Below are positions 32,839 through 42,527 of a stretch of DNA of 64,000 nucleotides, piece after piece. Numbering within the stretch: the stretch's first letter is position 1; the number at the start of each line of letters is the position of its first letter. Source of the DNA: a virus; the IMG/VR virus record IMGVR_UViG_3300037258_001195, positions 1-64,000 of that record, one strand, 5' to 3'. The notes under the pieces were generated by a model, which was not told the DNA's origin, did no database searches, and was given only the letters and a program-made list of their open reading frames with translations. The translations under genes and the position numbers were made by a program.

Positions 32839-33813
32839 TTATAAAGCATATTCGGGCGGAGGGACATAATCAAAGCCGCCGTAAAAAGCTAGATTATTCA
32901 ACGTCCCTTGACAAAAGCTCGCCTGATGCGTACAGCCGGGAAGAAGCTGGAACAAGTCCCCCACCATAACCGGATACGGGAAGCCGCGAAGTAATCCAAC
33001 TATTGTTGGGATTCCCACGCTTTGAATTCCGCGCGAAATGCCGGTGTTTTGCCCCGAAAGTCCAGTGCAGGTTCCAAGGGCCATGTACGATGGAACCCCA
33101 ATGGCGTTAATAATATCCGTTTGAGACGACCCAGCAACGGCCTCTATATTAAACGCGCCAACTCCGGTCGGTGTCCCGTTGCCATTATTTCCCGTCACCC
33201 GGTCAAATTTACACATAGCATCCCCGAAGATATGCGTACAGCCGCTTTGAAACAACCTCCGTGGCATCTGCTGTTGTTGGAGCAAATTAATATACGACTT
33301 AATCTTCATCTTAATCACACTGCGGCTAATATCAATGTCCGCGACTTTGCCATAAAACCAAACAATACAACCGAGGTCGGAAACTAAAGGTCCCGCGAAC
33401 CCGTCGCCTCCGGTTGGGATAAAAAATCTATCTACCTCGACCGTTGCCCCGTCAAATCCTCCCGCCTGGGCGAATTGCTGCCAGGTTAGAGTTCCGACCA
33501 TATCCGCTGATTCAGCCGTCGTACTACCGGCAGCGTAGACGTCTAAGTCTAATTCTGCGGGCTCAATTCCCACTTTCGTGTTAACTTTTGTCCGCCCAAA
33601 TCGCGGTCCGCGTGAGAATATGACATTTCCACTCGCGGCATAATTTAAGGGCGATCCGGGAAAATTCGTGGCTGGAATTGTTAGTGTCGATAATGGATAA
33701 TCACATTGACGAAGAACAATCCCTCCCGCAAGCGCAAACGTATATAAGTCACACAACACAACCGTGTCGTTGGAATTGAGATAATTAACCAGCGCTGTCA
33801 AGGCAGGCTTCAC
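32839..33813 (-). CDS. DUF2163 tail hub protein (GTA gp13-like)
   Basis: A 324-residue DUF2163 protein. It shares LCDLYTF, RFGRTKVNTKVGIEPAELD, GATVEVDRFF and CTHIFGDAMCKFDR with the module A copy. The chosen start is GTG at 33813, overlapping the stop of the preceding small gene (GTGA); the sequence after it aligns with the module A N-terminus. Confidence 0.85.
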   Translation of the reverse strand: MKPALTALVNYLNSNDTVVLCDLYTFALAGGIVLRQCDYPLSTLTIPATNFPGSPLNYAASGNVIFSRGPRFGRTKVNTKVGIEPAELDLDVYAAGSTTAESADMVGTLTWQQFAQAGGFDGATVEVDRFFIPTGGDGFAGPLVSDLGCIVWFYGKVADIDISRSVIKMKIKSYINLLQQQQMPRRLFQSGCTHIFGDAMCKFDRVTGNNGNGTPTGVGAFNIEAVAGSSQTDIINAIGVPSYMALGTCTGLSGQNTGISRGIQSVGIPTIVGLLRGFPYPVMVGDLFQLLPGCTHQASFCQGTLNNLAFYGGFDYVPPPEYAL

Positions 33814-34100
33814 GACACGTCCCCGTCTATAATAGCTCCTGTCCAACCGCAAGGCGGCGGATGTAAGATCCAACCTTTTACGCTTAAGGTCGAGAAATCA
33901 TACCCTGATACGGAATATCTGCTTTGGGGAAACGCCAAGGCGTCGAGTCCCTCATACCAAATCACAATCATCCCACCGCATCGCGGACAATTGAACGAAA
34001 ATCCATTCGCCAAAACTGCATCAATGACACGATCATAATGCAGACTATGAGCCTGTCGACGAAATCGAAGAAATTCCGGACGAAATAATTCTAATCTCAC
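33810..34100 (-). CDS. small cysteine-containing protein between DUF2460 and DUF2163
   Basis: A 96-residue protein starting at a GTG that overlaps the DUF2460 stop (GTGA) and ending in another GTGA overlap with DUF2163. It contains FNCPRCGGMIVIW and HPPPCGWTGAIIDGD, a likely metal-binding set of three to four cysteines similar in pattern to DUF6527-type phage proteins; that match is tentative. Module A has no gene here, so it is an insertion into a conserved operon with couplings kept intact. Confidence 0.65.
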   Translation of the reverse strand: MRLELFRPEFLRFRRQAHSLHYDRVIDAVLANGFSFNCPRCGGMIVIWYEGLDALAFPQSRYSVSGYDFSTLSVKGWILHPPPCGWTGAIIDGDVS

Positions 34101-34720
34101 AGCAACACCGACTGAAGTTTCAATTCCTGCAACGTCCAAAGTTGCCGCATGAATTGTTCGAAATCCTCCGTATCATCGGCGAATCGACAGATAAAGTAGA
34201 AACTAAATGTTGCAGTAATAGATGCATTGTTCGGGGGAGCGGTTGTAAACGTGACCACGCCAGTTCCAATGTTCACGGTATAGTCGGTAACCGCCAACCC
34301 ATTTACATATATACCCTCAATGACATTTGGAGCCAAAATGGGCTCCGTGAACGACGTTCCTCCATAGTACGTCATAGTCCTGACAAGTTGAAACGCCGTG
34401 AACGTCCCATTTCCCACACCAATCGGCTGCATAGCAATATAATTGTCCGTTTCATCATTAAATAGAAACGGCGACAATGATCCTTGTTGGGCCATAAACA
34501 GGCCCATAAGGACACGTAATTCATCAAATTTATTCTTGTATAATTTTGGCCCCAATCCCCGCAGAAAGTCAAACCGCAATTTAAACAGCCAAGTTGGAAC
34601 TGGTTGATATGTCAGCCTAAGCTCCCTACCACTGACACCTTTTTGGGTCTTAGTTTTGAACTGCGGGGATTTTGTTGTACTGTACGTCAATCCGGGGAGT
34701 GTCGGAAATATTACAGCCAC
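34097..34720 (-). CDS. DUF2460 distal tail protein (GTA gp12-like)
   Basis: A 207-residue homologue of the module A DUF2460 protein: FPTLPGLTYSTTKSPQF, GRELRL, GLFMAQQGSLSPFLFNDETD and WTLQELKLQSVLL. Unlike in module A, five genes (fibre-like and exported proteins) separate it from the tape measure. Confidence 0.88.
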   Translation of the reverse strand: MAVIFPTLPGLTYSTTKSPQFKTKTQKGVSGRELRLTYQPVPTWLFKLRFDFLRGLGPKLYKNKFDELRVLMGLFMAQQGSLSPFLFNDETDNYIAMQPIGVGNGTFTAFQLVRTMTYYGGTSFTEPILAPNVIEGIYVNGLAVTDYTVNIGTGVVTFTTAPPNNASITATFSFYFICRFADDTEDFEQFMRQLWTLQELKLQSVLL

Positions 34721-34743
34721 GGGCAGAGCCTTTCAGACGTGCG

Positions 34744-35256
34744 TTACTTGGATGTCGGGCTCGGCGCAGTTCCATCGTCGAGTAGCGGCCCAAGGTCGGC
34801 GAGCGTGTCGGCGGGGATCGGGTTGTCCTTCTGAAGCTGATCCGCCGGGAGTCGAAACAGATTCATCATCTCGGCAACTCGCTTCTTCAACAGCGCCGTA
34901 GCGTCGGCCTGCGCCTTCGCGGGATCGAGTTTGGCGACACTCTGGATGTTGCTGAGCGCTGCGTCGGAATCCTCGACCGCCGGTTTCAGCGCGTTGAGAT
35001 CATGTGCGATCCACAGCGTCAGGCCAGGACCGAACTTATACGGCTCACTGACGACGTGCTCCTGCCCACCATCCTTCACCGTCCGATCCTGCTTGCCGCC
35101 GAGCGCCCGGAGTGCCTGGAACGCCGACCGCGCTTCGCCATAGGTCATCGGGATGTTCTGAGCCCCCGACGCAGGTGTGGATGCGGGTGCTACGTCATTG
35201 GCGTAGGCAGTCGTCGCCAGGAACGATAGGGCCGCCGCGAGTATAACCCGGTTCAT
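34744..35256 (-). CDS. exported helical protein of unknown function
   Basis: A 170-residue protein with a clear signal peptide (NRVILAAALSFLATTAYA). The mature part is soluble and mostly helical (YGEARSAFQALRALGGKQD, KAQADATALLKKRVAEMMNLF). The ATG overlaps the preceding gene's stop. The gene is more GC-rich than the surrounding DNA, suggesting a separate origin. No family recognised. Confidence 0.65.
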   Translation of the reverse strand: MNRVILAAALSFLATTAYANDVAPASTPASGAQNIPMTYGEARSAFQALRALGGKQDRTVKDGGQEHVVSEPYKFGPGLTLWIAHDLNALKPAVEDSDAALSNIQSVAKLDPAKAQADATALLKKRVAEMMNLFRLPADQLQKDNPIPADTLADLGPLLDDGTAPSPTSK

Positions 35257-35630
35257 CACTTCACCTCCAGATGCGTACCGGAAATAATGCACTGTCCCTG
35301 CCATTCGATGAGACAGCGTTTTCCGTTCCCGACTTTGATTATAGCAACGACAGCGGGACGGTCGGGATGTGGGTCGCTTGTAAGATCGATGACGAGTCCG
35401 TTTGGCGCGATTGCTTGAGCCTCCCCCACCTTTAGCGCAAATGACATCCCCGTATCGAAAGCGCCATTCAGCGGCTTGTCGATCATGACTGGTTTATACG
35501 CAGGAGTATTGGTGGATTCCGCGCCTACCACATTCGTCCAATCTGGCCAGCTCGGTATCTTATCGATAGATTGCGCGAACGCCAGCACCGGCACCGAACA
35601 AAGCAAACTCGCCAAGATTAACTTACGCAT
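35256..35630 (-). CDS. exported small beta-rich protein
   Basis: A 124-residue protein with Sec signal MRKLILASLLCSVPVLAFA. The mature part is beta-rich and has two cysteines near the end (RCLIEWQGQCI) that could form a disulphide in the periplasm. It is coupled to the following exported gene. Function unknown; location after the beta-helix gene suggests a link to the same surface process. Confidence 0.65.
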   Translation of the reverse strand: MRKLILASLLCSVPVLAFAQSIDKIPSWPDWTNVVGAESTNTPAYKPVMIDKPLNGAFDTGMSFALKVGEAQAIAPNGLVIDLTSDPHPDRPAVVAIIKVGNGKRCLIEWQGQCIISGTHLEVK

Positions 35631-35741
35631 GATTTTCCCCTCTCGTAGGAATGTTTCTCTCGCGCTTTGGATCGGCATGGCGCGACGCGTCGAGAGTGCC
35701 GCGTCTGGGGAATGACCCCTGCCATGCCGACTGGAATTTCA

Positions 35742-38465
35742 TCAACCGCCAACCCATCCCGACGTGTTCCGAAAGGCGAGGCACGCCACCGAGCCGCCGC
35801 CGGTGAATGTCCCACCGAAACTCGGGCACGATGTAAGTTGGTCGGTGACGTAGGCGATATCGCCAGCAGCTCCCGTGGGAAGCGATGCTACGGCAAAGCC
35901 CTTAAGCCGAGCGAGCGAACCGAAAACAATCTCTCCCGTGCCTTTGCCATTCAGTCCCAAGGCGATATTGGTGTCGCTGCCAACGGCCTCTATCTCGACC
36001 GGACTGCCTGCGTGGGAGGCAACGAATGCGGGATAATTCGCATTGGCAATTCCCCCACCGCCGCCCGCGAATTCCGCGAAATTTCCTAAACTAGTGGTAT
36101 TATCTACTGTACTATATGATGTGATAAAAAAGTTGGCACCGTTCGTCACTCCGAGAGTGGCGGTAGAATGGCCCGCGCCGACGCACAGGTTGTTGCCCTC
36201 AAGCATGCAACCACTTATCGTCAGATTACCGCCGGAAGCCAGGTCGATTCCGGTCGCGATTGTGCTGGCACTGGGTACTACAGCAGCCATTAACGAACTG
36301 GTCGTGGTTAAGGGCCATTGCTGATCTGAGCCCCCGACGAGGATTGCCTGGTTAACCGATGCCCCCGACTGGATCGAAGTGATCCATATTCCAGCACATT
36401 CGCTGTAAACGTTCGTGCAGCCGACATCGCCGTTCCACAGGGCAAGCGTGAGGCCGACCTTGTGTTGCGAGAAAACGTTCGCTTGCAGCCCGTAATCAAT
36501 CTCAAGCCCCTCGACCGAGTGAAGATAAGCGTTGCCGCTGGCTGGAGTTTTCCCAAGCTCTTGAATTCCGAGACCGTAAAAATCCCCGATCCCATTGCCG
36601 CTGCCAGAAGTTCCCCCAAGATTCACCTTGATCGTTTGACTGAAAAGCGCCTCCGGCCAGTAAGCGTTTCCGTTGACTTGCGAGCCGCCGGCATTATCGA
36701 TTGTCTGGTTAAGCGCCAAGACTGAACCAGATCCCTCCCACGAGCCACTCAACGTCATATCGATTGACAGGCAATTTACGGCATCAGGGCTGCTCACGCC
36801 GATTGTCGGCGCGCTGACGCTCGACGTACAGCGGATCGCGTTGATGGGCTGCGTGTATCCTTGCGTCAACAGGAGCGCGGTGCTGATCGTCGAATCTCCG
36901 GCGAGCGACGACACGTCGTAAAAGCCGGTGTTCGCCGCCCCGAACGCGCCCGAGATCGTAATCGCCGGCGCCATCGCAAGATTCGTCAGCGGCGTCGTCT
37001 GGCCGAGCGCCGCGTCGTCGATCGTACCACTGCTGGCCGTAAGGTTCGGCGTTTTAGTGCCAACCCCAGTCATTACCGAGACATTGCCCGTTGCAGTATT
37101 GGTGATGCTAGTCTTACTACTAAGTCCAACAATATTAAGATAGCCCCACGCTCCACCCTGAACAACTACGGCACCGCCGACTTCCACATTCGACACCGAA
37201 GCAATAGAATTCACCGCACCATCAACCGTCAACGTCCCTGAAATATACAGATTCGCGAGATTTAGTGCATCGTATTGAACAGCCGGAAGCGTGAAGGATG
37301 AGACGAAAAGGAAATCATCGTGAAAATTATCTTCAGTCATTACCGACGCTCCTATGTCAAACATAGGCAATGTCGGCGCATTTATAGTCGTATTGGCAAC
37401 ATTAAGCCTGAAAGGCGGCATGGTAGCGTCACTATGAATAATGGCAACGCCATTTCCAAGCGACATATCCACAACACTATCATCGAGAGTAATAATGCCG
37501 TCTATATATGAGGCAACATTGTAATAGTCAATAAAATAATCCGGAGACTGACTTCCCAGATTATATTGGCAATTTGTGCAGATAATTCCATTCGGATTGG
37601 TTCCGGTAATTCCCCAAAATGAAATCGAGGTTGCCTGATCGCCGCTCCCATTCAGTCCAAATCGAGCATTACTGATATATAGCTCTGGAAAACTATCATC
37701 AATAGTATGGCGACCGGTTAGGTTCCAAGTATATAAGTTATTACAATGTGCCGATACTCCATTTTCCCATTCAAATCCATTAACGGCATTATAGGCCATG
37801 AGATTGTTGCAGTGGGAATTATTTCCCTGAAACGCGATTCCGGTTGCGCTTCCGCTGGGCGTTCCAGCAAAGGAGACAAGCAAGTTTTCGACATTGCCGC
37901 CGGCAGCAGTTGCCCCCGACACCCCGAAAGTTGCACAAACGCCTGTTACTGTATCATCGCAGATAATATGCGGTCCAAGGGGAGTATTAGTCGGGGTAAT
38001 TGCTGATCCCCCGCGCACAATTGCCGACCCAAAAGCAAGTGCAAGACTAGACCGAAATGTAAGAGACGGGATAATAATCGGTGCAACATTCGCAGCAGAA
38101 TATGCAATAGCCTTGACAATACTCGCGTTCGCGTCCGTGCTTCCGCCTGGTACTGCCCCGAAATCACGAATGTCTATTCCGAGGGGATCAGGGTTAGCCT
38201 CCCACCGTCCGGTTGCAGGATTAGTTGCCGGCTTTATGCAACTACCTCCATCATCGGTGCACGACGACGCCCCCTTCCAATTAAATTGAATAGCGGGCGA
38301 ATCACCCGATGTCGCAAATCCCGTTCGAATTACTTGAGTATATTGTCCTGGAATCAGCGCGCGGAGGGCTGTATTGCTTTGAATTTGCGGAACTGAAACG
38401 GGGTCGGCATGGGCTGCGAACGCAAATAGGCCAGTAAACAAGATGCTTGCGAGTATTTTACGCAT
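35742..38465 (-). CDS. exported beta-helix fibre/spike-like protein
   Basis: A 907-residue protein. The ATG at 38465 opens a typical signal peptide (RKILASILFTGLFAFAAHA). Residues about 105-330 carry a pectate-lyase-like beta-helix start (GIDIRDFGAVPGGSTDANASI) and the remainder is repetitive beta strands with many NxT/GSxT turns; the end (FRNTSGWVGG) is fibre-like. It resembles the module A protein at 19627-22197 in architecture but has no repeat array. A signal peptide on a tail spike is unusual. Confidence 0.7.
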   Translation of the reverse strand: MRKILASILFTGLFAFAAHADPVSVPQIQSNTALRALIPGQYTQVIRTGFATSGDSPAIQFNWKGASSCTDDGGSCIKPATNPATGRWEANPDPLGIDIRDFGAVPGGSTDANASIVKAIAYSAANVAPIIIPSLTFRSSLALAFGSAIVRGGSAITPTNTPLGPHIICDDTVTGVCATFGVSGATAAGGNVENLLVSFAGTPSGSATGIAFQGNNSHCNNLMAYNAVNGFEWENGVSAHCNNLYTWNLTGRHTIDDSFPELYISNARFGLNGSGDQATSISFWGITGTNPNGIICTNCQYNLGSQSPDYFIDYYNVASYIDGIITLDDSVVDMSLGNGVAIIHSDATMPPFRLNVANTTINAPTLPMFDIGASVMTEDNFHDDFLFVSSFTLPAVQYDALNLANLYISGTLTVDGAVNSIASVSNVEVGGAVVVQGGAWGYLNIVGLSSKTSITNTATGNVSVMTGVGTKTPNLTASSGTIDDAALGQTTPLTNLAMAPAITISGAFGAANTGFYDVSSLAGDSTISTALLLTQGYTQPINAIRCTSSVSAPTIGVSSPDAVNCLSIDMTLSGSWEGSGSVLALNQTIDNAGGSQVNGNAYWPEALFSQTIKVNLGGTSGSGNGIGDFYGLGIQELGKTPASGNAYLHSVEGLEIDYGLQANVFSQHKVGLTLALWNGDVGCTNVYSECAGIWITSIQSGASVNQAILVGGSDQQWPLTTTSSLMAAVVPSASTIATGIDLASGGNLTISGCMLEGNNLCVGAGHSTATLGVTNGANFFITSYSTVDNTTSLGNFAEFAGGGGGIANANYPAFVASHAGSPVEIEAVGSDTNIALGLNGKGTGEIVFGSLARLKGFAVASLPTGAAGDIAYVTDQLTSCPSFGGTFTGGGSVACLAFRNTSGWVGG

Positions 38466-38470
38466 TTCAT

Positions 38471-39079
38471 TCACCACCAATTCGTTCCGTCAAAATTAAA
38501 CGTCTCTTTTTGCCCGCTAGTTACCAGCGCGAACGAAGCTAGACCGCGAATCGTTCCAGACGATGGAGTTATTGTGCACGGGTAAGTGCCGAAATTATTT
38601 CCTGTGTCGATGAAAGCCACATTACTATTTGTGCTGTAATCAGACTTTAAAGTTACCGTAATCGGCGCTGACGATGTATTATCCACATACACAGTCGTAT
38701 ATGGATGGTCAATAGTTTCATTCGTATGAATGGTAGTTGCAAGACCTATTGTGGTTCCGCTGGAGATGGCAACCCAAACCGCGTTGCCAGGAGTAACTCC
38801 CGCGCTTACACAAATATATAAGCTCTCGGTATCTGTATTATACCACAACGACCCCGCGCCGAAAAGCTGCGTGTAGTCGTTATCTGCGGTTGGACTAGAA
38901 TCCGAAACGTTATTTCGTTGATTTAAGACATAACAACCGATTGCAATGAGGAACGCGACATCAATTACGTTCGCGTTGTAGATTAACTGATATATATCAG
39001 AGGCATAGATATTTCCACTGGGGCAGCCTATTGTCTGCTCTGCCGATGGTGTCCAAATGAAAATGGTTGGTCCAGCCAT
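38471..39079 (-). CDS. fibre-like protein after the tape measure
   Basis: A 202-residue protein without signal peptide. The segment LWYNTDTESLYICVSAGVTPGNAVWV and the closing KETFNFDGTNWW are typical of phage fibre or receptor-binding proteins. Its ATG overlaps the tape measure stop. It probably belongs to the tail tip and host recognition set. Confidence 0.6.
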   Translation of the reverse strand: MAGPTIFIWTPSAEQTIGCPSGNIYASDIYQLIYNANVIDVAFLIAIGCYVLNQRNNVSDSSPTADNDYTQLFGAGSLWYNTDTESLYICVSAGVTPGNAVWVAISSGTTIGLATTIHTNETIDHPYTTVYVDNTSSAPITVTLKSDYSTNSNVAFIDTGNNFGTYPCTITPSSGTIRGLASFALVTSGQKETFNFDGTNWW

Positions 39080-42000
39080 CAGAATGACCTCGGAGTCAAG
39101 GCATTGTTGCGGAATAGACCTTTAATTGCACCAGGATTCGACGCAATCAGGCCGCGAAACCAACGGTCCATCGATGGGGCATCCATCGCAGCAGCGTGAA
39201 GATGAAGGTGATTGTCGCCACCGGACGCACCTCCACCGGCAACCATGTTTCGGACACCTTGGGCTAAATTCGCCGGGAGGACCATTTCACGGGGATGTAG
39301 GATGGACAAGCCACCAGCAATGTCCGCTCCGCCGCCGGCGTATGCGGGGACGTCCCAACCGCCCGAGGCGGCAGCAAGCAACGCCGAGGCCGCACCGCTA
39401 GCACCGGCGGCTGCTCCACCTGCGGCACTGGCACCACCGAACAGCCCCCCGATAAGCGGCAATCCACCGAGGAAACTAAGAAATCCACCCGCATTCCCGA
39501 CCGCGCCTGCTGCCGACCCAGCTCCACTCGCCGCCGAAGATGCCGACATGGTTGCGACAGATCCCGTGAAGGTTGCCACCGCCGAGGCGAAAGCAGTTAC
39601 GGACGTAGCGAAAGTAGCTTCGGTCGAGATACTCTTCACGGCGCCGAGGCCGGTTCCGAGAAAGCCCCCCGGAGTTCCGATCCCAAGCATCTTAGCAATT
39701 CCTTGTCCGATGCTTGCCGTGCCTTCACCAAAAAGTGACTTTCCAATTGCCGTCGTAATTGACGAGCCGAGCTGCTTTCCCAAATCTCCTAGGGCACTCA
39801 TGCCGAACTGCCCCAAGAGTTGTGTTGTCGGGTTAATCCGATGCGACTCCATCAATGGCTGGCCGTGCGGACCTTGCACACTGGACCACCAATACTCCGG
39901 TTTCATTGGCTCAAAAGCGGATTTAATTGCTGTTCCGATCGTGCTTTCGAGTTGATCTCCAATGTTGTCAAAAGCGGCGCCCCACTTCGCAACAACCTCA
40001 TTAACTGCTTGCGCGTGAGCCTCAACAACTTCCATCAATTTCTGATCGACTTGATTTTGAATTTGCTGATGTTGGATTAGGAATTCCTTATCAGCGTTGA
40101 TTTTCTCTTGAATCGCCTCTTTATACAACTTTGGGTCTTGCTTATAGATCTCTTGTGCTTTGGCAATAATGGCGTCGTACGTCGAATCAGTCTTCGACTT
40201 CAAATCATCTAGAGCCGCAATTTTCTGCACCCCAGCATCGCGAGCGGCAGAATAGTCTTGTTTCGCTCGCTGTTGCGGGGAGATTTCCTTATCGCCCTGA
40301 GAAATTCGCGCGGCGATTCTCGTGTGCTCTACTTGTGCATCTTGTTGTTCCGAAACAAGACGATAATCCTCTTTCAATCCCTGAAGGCTCTTCCTCAAGG
40401 CGTCGATATCGGACGTTGTTTCTTTATTCACTCCGGCGTGGTGCGGCTTTGGCTGATCGAATGGCTTTATTCCTGGCCGAACATCGACGGGAGGAAGCTC
40501 CATAGGTCCGCCGAATTTGTGATACATATCACTGGTCGGCTTCCATCCCCCGTCAAACCGCGGCGCGCTAGAGAAACCAGGAATTCCAATTTTATTTAAA
40601 AACAGCCCAACCGACGCCTCAGCTTGCATTCCATAACTAAAAACCGTTCCTATTGCGCTAACAACAGACTTAGCTGCCGAGATAAGCTGGTTCATGAGGT
40701 TTAATACCGACTCTAGCGCCGGTATCGCGTTCATCTTAAATGTATCCCAACTCAAGCTAAGGGCATTGGTCTCTTGAGCAAGCTGCCGACCACCGTCAAT
40801 ATTCTTATCAACTGCATTTGCATAATCTTGTGCCGAGCTAGTAAGTTTCTGGTAATTCTGAACCATAGATGCAAGGGCGGCGTCAGATCGACCAAATAAC
40901 GCCTCTTCCGCCGCGCCTTTCACCGACGATGATTTGAAAGCATTTAACGCCGATGCAACCTTCATAAACATCGCATAGGTGTCATTACCATGCGAAATAA
41001 GTTCATCTTGACTAACTCCGATGGCGTGAAGTGCTTTCGCCGCTCGTGACGCGGGGTTTGCCATTGCCTGTTCAATATGCATGGCAAATTGCCGCAAAGC
41101 AGACGTTGCCCCATCCGCCTTAGTACCCGTTAAGATCAACGCCCCCTGGAGGGTTGCAAATTGATGAATGCTTAGTCCAGATGCTTCCGCCGCCCCGGAA
41201 ATTTCCTCGCTGAGCTTCCCCATTGCCTGCGCCATATGCAGCGCACCTTCAGCGGCACCTACAACTGCAACGCCCCCCATAAGAGCGCCAACGCCAACAC
41301 CGCCCCCCATTCCCGCCGCGCGAAACCCAGCCCCGACAGTCGACATCATCTGCCCACGTTGGCCACGCATTCCTTCGTCGAACAAGGACATCCCCGTTCG
41401 GCCGCCGCGCATGAAACGAGACCAAAAACCTCGTCCAGCTACTTCGCCCGCCTCACCGGCTGCCCGTCGAATCTTCCCAAACGCCGCCTCAGCATCATTC
41501 ACAGCAGTTTGATTATACACCTGACCTTTCGAGACGTAATTAAACCCTTTGTCAATCTCCTGCTGAAGTGACATATGCTGAACCGCTGCTGCCCCAGCGG
41601 CACGAGCAGACATTTGTTGAATTCGTGCTAACTCTTGCGCATTCTTCGAGGCTACCGAAAAATTAACATTGCTCGACGTTGGAGTTGTTCCGTGCGCGAA
41701 ACTTTGGTCTAGTTGCTTCTGCCGTTCAGAGTGTTGCGTCGCAATCAATCGCGCATTGTTAAGTCCCGTCGTAGCGGCAATCGCATCGCGGACGGATTGA
41801 GTATAAAGTCTATTTCCACTTGCCCCAGCACGAGTAACGGCATCTAGTGCCGTCATCTCTCGCTCGACACCCTTAACGGCATCTGCTTGCCCGCGCATGG
41901 CAGCGATGGCGCGCGTGCTGAAGGTCGTGATATCGGAGAATGTCGCCATAGAACTGGCGCGAAGCTGAGTTAGTTTCGCCTCAGCGATGGACAGTTCGGC

Positions 42001-42153
42001 GGCTGTTTTAGCCCCAAAACCGGCAAAGCCAGCGTATTGGCTTTGCCCCAGGTTGCTTAGTTGCTCCCGAAGCGACTTGATACGGGCTTCAAGTCGCGTA
42101 ATCTCGCCGTCGCCAGAAACCCCAATGCTGATTCCGAGGCGATTGTCGCTCAT
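39079..42153 (-). CDS. tape measure protein, long
   Basis: A 1024-residue tape measure protein. It has N-terminal coiled coil (about residues 15-45), a hydrophobic/Gly-rich stretch (about 270-310), a central charged helical region (about 590-740) and a C-terminal portion related to module A: HPREMVLP, HLHLHAAAMDAPS, RWFRGLIASNPGAIKGLFRNNALTPRSF-type ending. Length compared with 409 residues in module A implies a much longer tail. Confidence 0.88.
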   Translation of the reverse strand: MSDNRLGISIGVSGDGEITRLEARIKSLREQLSNLGQSQYAGFAGFGAKTAAELSIAEAKLTQLRASSMATFSDITTFSTRAIAAMRGQADAVKGVEREMTALDAVTRAGASGNRLYTQSVRDAIAATTGLNNARLIATQHSERQKQLDQSFAHGTTPTSSNVNFSVASKNAQELARIQQMSARAAGAAAVQHMSLQQEIDKGFNYVSKGQVYNQTAVNDAEAAFGKIRRAAGEAGEVAGRGFWSRFMRGGRTGMSLFDEGMRGQRGQMMSTVGAGFRAAGMGGGVGVGALMGGVAVVGAAEGALHMAQAMGKLSEEISGAAEASGLSIHQFATLQGALILTGTKADGATSALRQFAMHIEQAMANPASRAAKALHAIGVSQDELISHGNDTYAMFMKVASALNAFKSSSVKGAAEEALFGRSDAALASMVQNYQKLTSSAQDYANAVDKNIDGGRQLAQETNALSLSWDTFKMNAIPALESVLNLMNQLISAAKSVVSAIGTVFSYGMQAEASVGLFLNKIGIPGFSSAPRFDGGWKPTSDMYHKFGGPMELPPVDVRPGIKPFDQPKPHHAGVNKETTSDIDALRKSLQGLKEDYRLVSEQQDAQVEHTRIAARISQGDKEISPQQRAKQDYSAARDAGVQKIAALDDLKSKTDSTYDAIIAKAQEIYKQDPKLYKEAIQEKINADKEFLIQHQQIQNQVDQKLMEVVEAHAQAVNEVVAKWGAAFDNIGDQLESTIGTAIKSAFEPMKPEYWWSSVQGPHGQPLMESHRINPTTQLLGQFGMSALGDLGKQLGSSITTAIGKSLFGEGTASIGQGIAKMLGIGTPGGFLGTGLGAVKSISTEATFATSVTAFASAVATFTGSVATMSASSAASGAGSAAGAVGNAGGFLSFLGGLPLIGGLFGGASAAGGAAAGASGAASALLAAASGGWDVPAYAGGGADIAGGLSILHPREMVLPANLAQGVRNMVAGGGASGGDNHLHLHAAAMDAPSMDRWFRGLIASNPGAIKGLFRNNALTPRSF

Positions 42154-42527
42154 GCGAGTCGGAGCCCTTTGCGCTTTTCGTCATTCCGCAGTCGAAGCTC
42201 TTCGAAGTCGAGAATTACCGCTGTTTTGGCCTCTTTAGGATCGGGACCGCGAATTATTGGAATTGCAAGTCCAGCCTGCTTGGCTAGCTGATTTAGCATT
42301 GCGTCGGTAATCTCCTCATCGTCGGCGACTTTTCCGCCGAGCCCCTCAAGGAGCGACTTAACCAGCATTGAAGTCGGCGGATAGTCCTTCCACCCGCGAA
42401 GAAGCGCATTGGCCTCTCCGATGGTGTATTCGTCGACTATTCGCTTGTCCCATCCGTAGCCGGCGGCGAAGGCGGAGTAGAACGGCTGGACGTCGTAACT
42501 CCCGTCTCGGTCTCCGTCGCCGCTGCT
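42150..42527 (-). CDS. tail assembly chaperone, frameshift (T) extension
   Basis: A -1 frame extension of 125 codons after the slippery site at 42527-42533, giving a product of about 225 residues. It carries FYSAFAAGYGWDKRIVDEY and DYPPTSMLVKSLLEGLGGK, homologous to the module A T region. It ends inside the tape measure start. Confidence 0.75.
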   Translation of the reverse strand, partial: SSGDGDRDGSYDVQPFYSAFAAGYGWDKRIVDEYTIGEANALLRGWKDYPPTSMLVKSLLEGLGGKVADDEEITDAMLNQLAKQAGLAIPIIRGPDPKEAKTAVILDFEELRLRNDEKRKGLRLA

